The position numbers and the translations under genes are program-made. Under the pieces are notes generated by a model. The model did no database searches and was not told the DNA's origin. It was given only the letters and a program-made list of their open reading frames with translations. A stretch of DNA of 64,000 nucleotides, taken from assembly GCA_029378245.1 (NCBI GenBank), contig JARKIF010000016.1:806001-870000 (forward strand), written 5' to 3'. Shown in pieces: positions 55,313-64,000 of this stretch. How positions within the stretch are numbered: position 1 is the first letter of the stretch; the number at the start of each line of letters is the position of its first letter. Source of the DNA: Roridomyces roridus (Eukaryota; Basidiomycota; Agaricomycetes; Agaricales; Mycenaceae).

Positions 55313-55802
55313 TAAGGTTCACCAGGGGTAGAGGTATAGGTATGAATGGCCCTACCTCTACCCTTACCTCCGAAACCTCTAACCCTTCAGAGGTCAACCT
55401 CTACCTTACCTCTGAACCTCTGATGTCCCATCAATTTCTGATAAGAGATATGATGGCCCATGGAATCAGTCAGAACTTTGAAAATTGTGAACCCAAACTG
55501 AGGTTCTTGGCCCTAAAATGTTCATCCCAGCTCAATTTCACCATCAGAGCCACGGTTTCTTGACAAATGTGATCATCAACAACACCGATCAAAATTTGAT
55601 CGCCATCAAGAAAAACTGTTGTGGTCCAAAAAATGTCTCCGAGGCCATTTTTGCACAGTTTGAACCAAATCTTGCTGTACCTCTGAACCTCCAAAGGTCT
55701 GTCAAAGGTCGGGAGGTTTCAGCTGGTTCGTACCTCCACCTCTACCTCCGTCGACCTTACCTCTGACCTTCGGAGGTAGACCTCTACCCCTGGTGAACCT
55801 TA
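55313..55802. mobile_element. 490-bp hAT-type MITE, 8-bp TSD GTGAGAAC
   Basis: The ends TAAGGTTCACCAGGGGTAGA and its exact inverse at 55783-55802 form a long perfect inverted repeat; GTGAGAAC flanks at 55305-55312 and 55803-55810. Inside, ACCTCTACCTT/AGGTAGAGG words repeat. No transposase. Confidence 0.93.
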
Positions 55803-55810
55803 GTGAGAAC

Positions 55811-57305
55811 GGCTCGGAGTCAAAGTGAGGCAGGAAACACGGGGAATGCAGGCGGAAGAAGGAATGCTGGGGAAACAGGAAGGAGGCGGGGATGTATCAT
55901 AGGTCGCTCCTTGGACTCCTTCGTCGGAACTGGCAATTGCTTCCAATCTACTTCCAATCGTCTCGGACACGTGAAGTGTCTAGACCTCGGCAACTGCAGC
56001 GGCGATAGCAGCGCATGGACCCGGTGTATCGCGGCTTAGGCTCGAGGGATAGCGCAGGACAGAAAAGGGTCCGTGGTCGTGCTGGCCAAGTGACGTCAGT
56101 GGCACTGCAGCGGATCAAGGACTTCATCAGCCCGCGAGTGAGACCAACAAGTTTCCCGTGCGGCACTGTAACCAGTGTAAGGGCCAGTCATTTTCAGCAT
56201 GTGGCGGCGAAATAGTGCCCCAGAAAAATGCCGTTTAGGTTGAGGCGTGAAAGGACGCAGGAAAAAAGTTGAGTTACAGCATGTATGGAACATGTTGCCT
56301 ACACGTCGCAATGCGCGCGTAGTCAAGTAGTTGGTACTCTTAGATTTAATTAGATAGATTCCCGTGAGGTAGCTCGTTCAAATCCCTCAAGTCGTAAGAA
56401 AGAAATTGTATCTAACAGTGAGATCAGTGAGTCAGTAGAGAAGTGAAGACACAGAGCAGTAAGAGAGAAAGGAGTAGCATTTTTTTCCTTTATCCCTTTC
56501 CAAATTGCCCTACCAGTAAGGCCCGATAAGCCCTTACCATGCCTGACAAGGCCCTCAGACCTGACCAGGTCTGACGAGCCTGATCAGCGTCTGATCAGCG
56601 GCGGATTCGGAATTTATCAAGGATATCAGTTTCCCGTAAGGCTGGCCGCCTTATCAGCCCAGATCCGGCCGAGTCAGCGCTAATTTGCCGAAAAAGAAAT
56701 TTGCGACAAGATGCTTCTACTCCTCAGTCTCAAAAAACGCAAATGATCCTCAAGCTCCGACGCCCGGTCAGCAACATCTTGAATCCGAGAGGTACGCCCA
56801 ACGGCGAGTCGGCGCAAACCATCCACAAGCCCACGCCGAGGTTCCCGACTCGATCGAGGGGCCAGGCATTGAAATTGAGACTCCATCTGCTCTCATCATG
56901 ATGCCGGTTATTTCAGGCTCAATCCAGTGCAGAAGCGGCTTACTTTCTCCGTACTACACAAGACAGGCCGTCAAGCACGGCCGCAGGCAGAGCTCGGTAG
57001 TCAGTATTTCTGGAGAATTCCGCGAACGTTTCTCGACCGAGGGAATGCCTTGCACCAAGTTGTGAGTAGCATTTAAATACCCGCACACAACCGCAAATAG
57101 GCACTGCGACTCTGCCCTGGGCCTGCCCTCCTTCCCACTCTTCGGGGAGACGCGATCAGGAGTATAACAGCAAGCTTTCAAGCAGCACTGCATGTAGACT
57201 CGCCGATGCCGGACCTGAGACCGCCGCCACAGCCTTCTTTGATAAGTACTTCTTCCATGTTGTGCCGCCCTTCCCGGGCCTTCCCTGACTGCACCTCACA
57301 TTACG
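55811..57305. other. Gene-free, repeat-derived interval before K3
   Basis: Contains a stretch with GCCCGATAAGCCC and TTTGCGACA words shared with about 51160-51200, and the F-box relic below. No intact gene. Confidence 0.4.
56729..56870 (+). pseudogene. F-box gene relic upstream of K3
   Basis: Degenerate match to exon 3 of the F-box gene (42293-42470): CTCCGACGCC, GAATC, CCCGACTCG and GTCGA-like blocks are in the same order, but the frame is broken. Confidence 0.6.
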
Positions 57306-60300
57306 ATGGAGGATCGTCCAACTCTCTCTCAGCTTGACGGCTCGAACGTCGAAGGCGTCAAATACCGAGTGTGGTTCATTCGACATGTAATTGGTGTCGT
57401 CTCTCAGCGTCCCGCCGATAGCCAGCGCATACCATGCCGGCGTATGCTCGAGGGGTTGGAGCAGACAGATTTATGGATGTGGGAAGACGAACTGGATGAA
57501 AAGTACCTCAAAACTCTCAATCTATCCGCCACGAATGCATGGCCTGGAGATTTACAATGGGAGGAGGTTTCTAACGCGCTGCAGGTGCGCGAATCGGTGC
57601 ATGGGTGCGGACCTTCCGAGCGAGGACGATCTCTTGCTCATCTATCACCGCCCGAAAGGGTTCGTGTCATAGCTTGGTTCATAACGGTGTCCGTGGGGTC
57701 CAAGGGCGGCAGGGTCGAGGACCTTATCTCTCGGTGGGCCAGCGCATCGTTAATCCCACAAGAGCAAGCGGGACCTTGCTGCGTGCATTGCAGTCTCCCA
57801 GGCTATGTCTTGCGTTCATGGACGCAGACCATGACGCACGTCTACTCTCTTTACGACATTCGGTCAATCCCTTGGCGCGCCCAGTGCAAATGCCTGCAAA
57901 AGTGAGCCTGCCGTCTCACAATCCTTGATGTTTCTAACTATTTCAGAGGGCTTGCATACTTCTTGAAAGATTCGATCTACATCCATCCATTGAGGCGGCA
58001 AGAGAATCCAGCGGCACTTGCCTTCATCTACGAACTAGCCGTCCCCCCTTGGCCACTTATTCTCTGGGTGGTTTTCTGCACCTCGGCCGACAAGGTTATT
58101 CAACCTGGTTCTTCCGCCGCATTTTTGGATTTTCTTCGGTCTCCGACTACCCACGATATCGTCATCTGGGACGATCAGGACACTTCCTTCTTGTTCCGAA
58201 TTCTCGTGTCCCACTACGAGAATCTGGATCCCAGTCCGTCAATATACTCGGCTTGGCGCACATATCTTTACGACTCGGGAATCACTCCCAATGCCTGGGT
58301 TGTGGTGCGCAACGTGACTTATGTCCCCGCGCGTTCACGAGGCGCTGGGCCGGAAGCTGCCGATCTGAATAAGCGGCTATGCGCCCTTTTGCTCGCCCTT
58401 TCACCCGACACCATCACCACCGTGACAGATCCGCCCTTTCTCGCTCCTCTCCAAGTTCATATGCACGAGGAACCGTTTTGTCGTGTGGCACAAATCAACG
58501 GCCAGCTGGAGAGCGAGGAATTTGTGCTCGATTTCGAGCGTGTCGAATCTTGGAATGCCGCAAACGTCGAGCAATGGCTAGTTCAATGCGGTCACCAACG
58601 GAGCTACGCACCGTTGCTCGCAAAATCGAATACAAGTCCGCTCAAGAGATTGGAATACCTGTCGATTATTGCTCGATGCACTGTCTCTCAGGCATGTACG
58701 ATTCTGACTACCTGATCAGCCACTGAACAATTGCACCAGAATCTACTCGCGTACACTTTCATTACTTTACTTCAGCATCCAGCCAGCGACAAGTACGCCT
58801 TTACTCTTCATGTCGGCAAAATATATGCTCATTCGAGCGTTCAGAGATTTGCACGAGTTGTACCAAACGGCGGCCTACTGGGCAAACCAAGCCGAACTCG
58901 AATGTCTCATAGGATATTCATCGATCCTGAGTACATTGCTCGATTTTCTGAAGCGATCGTACAACGGGGCAAGTCTCTTCCTTGTTGTGTATATTCTCCC
59001 TCATCTTCGAATTCACAGACAAGTTCCATTGATTCGCACGCGATTTCAAAAGACGTGTGTAGACTTTTAAAGGACGACTTTCAAGTTGTCGCTGTTCGTC
59101 TCGTCAGGCTTCTCGGTTATCAGGATCTGCGCAAGGAGTTTTTGGCATCCCGAGATGAGAATGCGCAAGCGTTGGTTGATCTTTTGCAACACGTAAGTGC
59201 GGCGCGCTGTACCGAGATGAATGCTCAGCGTCAATTCAACAGCTACTCGATCAAGAACAATTCGTGGCGATTCGGCCAGTTCTCTTTGAGGCATTGTGCC
59301 GACTCTCGGATAATTCCGGGTTGCATCCGGCGTGCTTTGCTCTCACCGACTTGCAAAAGGTCGGACATCAAGTGGCTGCTGGAGGCTTCGGCGATGTGTG
59401 GAAGGGATTCGTGCGCGAGCAGAGTGTCTCCGTCAAGGTCATGAGATTGTTTCAAGAATCCGATGTCCAGGCAGTCTTGAAGGTTTGCACTGTTACTCGC
59501 GTTTTCTCCACCTCAAACTTTGCTCCCAGGAATTTCGCCGCGAAGCCCTTATCTGGCGGCAACTATGTCATCCTAACCTACTGCCTTTTTATGGCGTTTA
59601 TTATCTGGAAAACAGGCTCTGTATTGTCTCCCCGTGGATGGACAACGGCAATATTCTTGAATATGTAAAGAAGAATTCGCCGAGCACCGATCGGCAGCTT
59701 TCTTTGGTGTGTTCATTTCGAGGAATGTTTCTGCTACTTCACACATGCCGTTCTTCAGATGTTAGACGTAGCTCTTGGCGTTGAATATCTCCATAATAAT
59801 CGGATAGTACACGGGGACTTGAAAGCGGTGAGCCCAAGTACTCGCCATATTTGGTTTTCAACTAACAGCCAACGTAGATCAACATCTTGGTCACTCCCTC
59901 GCACCGGGCGTGCATAGTTGATTTCGGTCTCTCCGGCCTCGCAGAATCGATCACGTTGCGGTTTACCCACACAACTGCAAGTATGCGAGGAGGAACTGCG
60001 CGCTACCAAGCCCCGGAGCTACTCAACGCGAGCCGCAGCCATTATGGGTCAGACGTATACGCGTATGCCCACGTTTGCTATGAGGTGACTTGATCGAACC
60101 AAAACTCTTGCTTTCCTTTAACTGATTATTATTGTAGATTCTGACGGGAAAAGTCCCATTCTTTGATATATTCAACGATGCCGCTGTCATATTCAAGATT
60201 CTCGACGGCTTCAAGCCTGAACGACTGGAAGAGTGTCGAGGCTCGCCAGTATTGGACGAACTATGGAAACTCCTCCAAGATTGCTGGGAAACGAATTTCG

Positions 60301-61137
60301 AGGAGCGCCCCACTGCCACCGAAATCGTACAGAGGCTCGCCGGACCTTCGATCCAGGCTGTGACCACACACTCTGAAACGGACTGGGACGAGAAATTCAG
60401 TTCAAAATTTCGCCGTTCATTGCAAGTTGATTCTCTTATGCCATCAACAACTCGAATGGAAAGCATATTATTTGGCGATGGTATGTTCTCTCTTTCTGTG
60501 TTTTCACGATTCTCAATTCACAATAGAAGATGGCGAGTTCATGCTTTGAATGCTCTTTCGAACAAGTCTGACGGAACAAACTTCGTTCAGCTTCTGCAGC
60601 ACCTTCTGCATTTCATCCGTCGCATTCCGTCTCTGATCGTGTCTTTATTTTTGTCACCGCTGACTCGGACCGGTTTGTGAATGTCGATATCAGCAATGCT
60701 ACCAACCCAGCTTGGATTCGCGAGTGTGTGTTTACCAAGGTGCGCCTCCTTTTTTTCGACTTTTGAGCTGCCCTCAATCTGCATAGCTCAATATATTCGA
60801 CGATGAGGATCAGCGGCAATTTTCCATATATCGCACCGAGGTTGGCCGTTTTGCCATTGGCCAGGCCCTGACCGACGAAAAACTCTTCGAGCTTTGTCGT
60901 GAGGTGGGGGACGACAAAGGCACTCTCAAACTCCTCGTCTCCATCTCGTCGGCCCGTGTGCATGAGGCTCCGAGTCTGCCCCATCACCCTGCTGCCTCCC
61001 CCTCCATTCCCTTCGATCCATTTCCCCCACTCCAGCCCAAACAATCTCCCTCTCGCAGTAACAGTGTTGTTTCGCCTATTACGAGCGAAAACCTCGTTGC
61101 CGATGTTTCAGGGCGCTACGAGGCTGATTACGAGTGA
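57306..61137 (+). CDS. TKL-like protein kinase K3, possibly fused to a Ras-binding domain
   Basis: Exon 1 57306-57901, exon 2 57947-58691, then short exons to 60480. N-terminal blocks (VKYRVWFIRHVIGVVS, AVPPWPLILWVVF) and kinase motifs match K2: AAGGFGDVWKG, VSVKVMRLF, HGDLKA, CIVDFGLSGL, GTARYQAPELL. Introns at 58692 and 58969 need GC donors to stay in frame. After LFGD the first acceptor (60526) gives a stop at once. Two later acceptors (60590/60599) join in phase to 60600-60739 and 60787-61137, which encode a Byr2/Ste11-type Ras-binding domain: FIFVTADSDRFVNVDI, FSIYRTEVGRFAIGQALTD, ELCREVGDDKGTLKLL. The fusion is an inference; the alternative is a separate broken gene. Substrates are unknown. 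Confidence 0.75.
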
Positions 61138-61590
61138 AACCGTTCTCAGGCCCAGCTTGCATAATCTCCCAATGTCAGCCTCGTAGATGAATAAAACTTG
61201 AGATACCTAGGCAAATTTTCATCTAGCCCACTGCCGGCCACTGTATGACAGTCACTATCACGATTCGCCCAACCGCGCAACGTTCGAGGACAACAATTCG
61301 ACGCCGTCCTCCTGTATAGATGTGATGTACGTAGCGCTTGCGGCTCTGATAAAGAAAAAACGCGCCCCACCTCAAATCCCCCGACCTCCGACCTGTCAAC
61401 CACTGTCGGGACTCTGGGCTCTGAATCGCAGCAAGCGATATACTTACGTCTCGGCAAGAGTGGTCATCTCTGGTCATCTGCAAACTCACTGGGATGACGG
61501 CGCTGCGAGGACAGATTAACTCAGGCCCATTTTGAGGAAGTGGCTGGTCGCTCAAAGGTTACTCGCCATTATACAGCGCAAGTGGAGATG
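61138..61590. other. K3 downstream flank with F-box relic
   Basis: No gene; relic at 61347-61440. Confidence 0.45.
61347..61440 (+). pseudogene. F-box gene relic downstream of K3
   Basis: AAAACGCGCCCC, CTCAAATCCC, CGACCTCCGAC and TCTGAATCGCAGC-like blocks follow the order of F-box exon 3 start (42288-42360). Confidence 0.55.
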
Positions 61591-61598
61591 CAGACGTC

Positions 61599-62134
61599 TA
61601 AGGCTGAAACCATATCGTTTCCGTTTGCAGATCTGGGCAAATCAAATGGAAACGGTACGTAAACGTTTGTAAACCGTTTAAAACTGTTTTCAAACGGTAT
61701 CTGGAGTGGCACATAAAACCAGCCCACAACAAGGACCTACCTATGGGTGTTGAGTCCTCGGGTTAGTGTATGGTCACCATCTGGTTGTTGTCCAAGCCTG
61801 GGGGCTGTTCGGGGCTTTTTAATTACATGCCGGACCCTTGCCGGATGTCACCTGGCATTCAGCCATGTCAATCAACGGGATCAGAAATGATCAGACACCT
61901 TGCCGGGGGTGGCCGGTCGACGGGGTACCCATTTGACATCCGAGGAACCGGGAATCACTGACAGCGGAGTCGCCAGTCCACGTCAAAAATGCCGCCTGGT
62001 AGGAGCTGGTATGTAACCATTTAAACCGTTTGTTTATCATCTGTTACCGTTTGCACTGACCCACAAATTAAACGGAAATGAAAACGGTTGAAACCGTTTG
62101 CAAACGTTTGCAAACGGAAATGATTGCAGCCCTA
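61599..62134. mobile_element. 536-bp hAT-type MITE, 8-bp TSD CAGACGTC
   Basis: The ends TAAGGCTGAAACC and GATTGCAGCCCTA are imperfect inverted repeats; CAGACGTC flanks at 61591-61598 and 62135-62142. Subterminal zones are dense in AAACGGT/CCGTTT words (CAAACGTTTG, AAACCGTTT), typical of hAT transposase-binding clusters. It lies just beyond the 3' end of the second TatD gene. Confidence 0.9.
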
Positions 62135-62187
62135 CAGACGTCATGAGATTTTGGATGGCCGCAGTACACAACACCTAGACTCACTAC

Positions 62188-63976
62188 CTACACCCCGTAC
62201 ATCGCTCGAGCATTTTCCCGTGCGACGCTCAACACGCGCGCTGCATCCCACATCTCCGCCCCACCCGCATCTGCACCACTGGCAGCACCCGACCTTGCAG
62301 CGGCCTGCGGTTTCGGCAACAAATTCGCAATAAAACCCGCCGTCCAGGGCAGCATCCCCGAGTGACACAGGGGTAGCTTCTGACCTTTAACTTCAGGCTT
62401 CGCAAACGCAGGGAGGTTGTACACCGGGTTGGGGACCATGTACGGTGCGTCGGTCTCGAGGACGATGCGCAAGCGGGGTGGAGAAGGCGAGGAGGGAAGG
62501 AACATGTTGCGCACAGTCGTGGATGTGTCGACGTTCGAGCCGTAGGTGATCACACCTTGAAGGAAGGTGAGGGTCATGAGACAGGAGACAAGTGGGAGAC
62601 TTACCGGTGATGCCGATGTAGAGGTTGGGAAACCAGTCGAGGAGACGTTGAGCAAACGCGGGGGCGTTGGTGAAGCAGTGAATGTGAATCTATAGAGCGG
62701 TCAGATGAAATTTGGAGCGTAAATCGTGAATGCCACCTTGTGATCCTTGGGCACTTCTGCCTTGAGAATACACTCCGTGTCCGCATCGGCCTCGCGGGAG
62801 TGAATGGTCAGGGGTTTCTTCAGCCGTACTGCGCAGCGCAGCTGACGTATAAAGACTTCTCGTTGAACGGGCCGTGGCGAGGTGTCGTAGTGATAATCCA
62901 GACCCATCTCACCCCAGCCGACACAACGGGGATGCGCCATAGCCTCGATACTAAACTCTAACATCAGAACACATGTCGGGCGAGGATAAAAGGACGAACA
63001 TGTCAGCCTCGATGGCGTCGGTGTAATCCTTTGCCTGGTGGGGATGGACGCCCATGACGAACCAATACCCCATCCCGCCCCAAAGATCCCGCCTCTTCTC
63101 CTCAGTCAGAGCCGAGTCGGCGAATTCACGCCAGAGCGGCCGCACGGGAGCTTCGCACCAAACATCCACGATCTCTTGCACTCCAGCAGGAACGTAGAGT
63201 GCCTGAACAAAGTCGTATACGGTCTTGTATTCGCCGTTAGGGTACTTGCGACGATACGACTCGAAAGTCAAGGCGAGATGCGTGTGGGTGTCTACGATGG
63301 GCGAGGCAGGGGACACGGCCGGGTGGGCGAGTCGGAAGAGCGATTCTGGGATGAATTCGTTGGATCTCTTGTTGTTCACGGCCGGCTAGTGTTGCCGTGG
63401 CTCGGCTCCGGCTGGCTCGGCTCGGTAAGCCGTGTCAAGCCGTAAGCTGTGGCTCGGCTTGCGGCTCAGCCACGGCTCCGGCTCAAAAGCACATATCTTC
63501 TGGTGTGGAGACATTGAAGCTCAAATGAGTACCTGGATATCCACATAGACCCTCCCCATGCACGAACGACTCGAACTGTGGTCGTGGCCGTTGTCAAGGC
63601 GTTGCCACCGCTGTCATCAGTGGCAAGCGTGAGTTTTCGGTCACATCTGTCACGGTCTCGTTAAAATTGGTATTCCAAACACCCCAGCACTCAGGACGGA
63701 AAGCAATTAGTGTAGCATGTATTTGCCAGAGCCATTGAAGTCATTTTGAGCCCACTCGGCCGTACCAAAATCCTCCAATCGGGCAATCTCCAAAATCCTG
63801 CCAAGCCGCGGCTAAGCGGCTTGCTGACAGCTGGCGATGGCTGGCTTATTTTTGGCTTGGCTCACACGGCTAGCCGAAGCCGAGCCGAGCCGCGGCAACA
63901 CTACGGCCGGCTGGCTGAGTTGGAAGCCTAGCGATTCTGGGTTGATTTTGACGAATTTCTTGTTGTTTTTTCCCAT
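62188..63976 (-). pseudogene. Second TatD-family hydrolase, N-terminus duplicated and split by a MITE
   Basis: Paralogue of 14492-15778. Coding parts 63976-63904 and 63378-63000 (with the MITE between), then 62950-62737, 62689-62605 and 62555-62188, with the same intron positions. The metal motifs are kept: VDTHTH, GEMGLDYHYD, TIHSREA, ETDAPYM. Before the MITE arrived, a segment of about 22 codons near the start was duplicated in tandem and in frame (NPESLGFQLSQPAV, then IPESLFRLAHPAV). The MITE adds 525 bp including target duplication; read through, it meets a stop about 31 codons in. The gene is therefore interrupted unless the insert is spliced out or translation starts internally. The upstream presequence region lies beyond the window. 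Confidence 0.85.
63387..63903. mobile_element. 517-bp hAT-type MITE, 8-bp TSD CGGCCGGC
   Basis: The ends TAGTGTTGCCGTGGCTCGGC and GCCGAGCCGCGGCAACACTA are inverted repeats; CGGCCGGC flanks at 63379-63386 and 63904-63911. The tips resemble those of the MITE at 6949-7536 (TAGTGTT...), so the two are probably mobilised by related transposases. Confidence 0.93.
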
Positions 63977-64000
63977 TTTGCGATACGAGTTGGAGGTAGC

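Noticed and set aside
56318..56380. tRNA-like A box and B box (GTTCAAATC)
   Set aside because: The B box word fits, but the T-arm does not pair and no acceptor stem is found. At best a tRNA-derived SINE relic; not enough to annotate.
60481..60551. Short 3' exon ending K3 at 60551 (acceptor 60526)
   Set aside because: Possible, but two later in-phase acceptors lead directly into a conserved Ras-binding domain; kept as the alternative.
1..64000. CRISPR arrays, rRNA genes, riboswitches
   Set aside because: None seen; the spliced eukaryotic gene structure makes CRISPR irrelevant here, and no rRNA-like sequence was noticed.

Overview
The window is nuclear DNA of a filamentous basidiomycete, almost certainly an agaricomycete. 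Genes are split by many 45-65 nt introns with GT-AG (and some GC-AG) borders. The gene set (MYND proteins, expanded TKL-like kinases, F-box/LRR-like proteins, Sec61 beta, ORC5, R-SNARE, TatD hydrolases) and the LTR elements and MITEs fit that group. Exon models were built by hand from splice signals and reading phase. For most of them the summed exon length is divisible by three.

Region by region. 1-5147: most of an LTR-bounded element that carries a four-exon minus-strand gene (921 codons) and no recognisable pol. 5160-12000: two MYND zinc-finger paralogues (A broken by two MITEs and a 3' repeat, B intact) flanking a short-chain dehydrogenase. 12979-26476: a conserved housekeeping stretch with an acidic zinc-finger regulator, a TatD hydrolase with a likely mitochondrial presequence, a VAMP7-type R-SNARE, a RING/coiled-coil protein, Sec61 beta, an FCP1-homology protein and an AIM32-like mitochondrial protein. 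26.5-30.2 kb is gene-poor and repeat-bearing.

30.2-34.4 kb holds a chimeric gene: promoter plus 5' half of the RING gene joined in frame to a kinase gene. It is the first of three related kinases (K1 30.4-34.4, K2 45.2-48.6, K3 57.3-61.1 kb, all plus strand), with F-box gene relics scattered around them. Between K1 and K2 lie a six-hairpin glycosidase-like gene, a small charged-helix protein, ribokinase, ORC5, an F-box gene and a second acidic regulator. Three neighbouring genes at 34.8-39.4 kb share single-base homopolymer overcalls that look like sequence error. Between K2 and K3 are an EH-domain gene and a young non-autonomous LTR retrotransposon (TSD TCAGA) that contains two covarying hairpins. 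K3 may be spliced to a Ras-binding domain. The window ends in a second TatD copy with a duplicated N-terminus that was later hit by a MITE.

Four hAT-type MITEs with perfect 8-bp target duplications and one pogo/mariner-type MITE (TA) are defined to the base. The main points of interest are the RING-kinase chimera, the 4- and 5-nt microexons, the covarying hairpins, the MITE-interrupted genes and the K3 Ras-binding extension.
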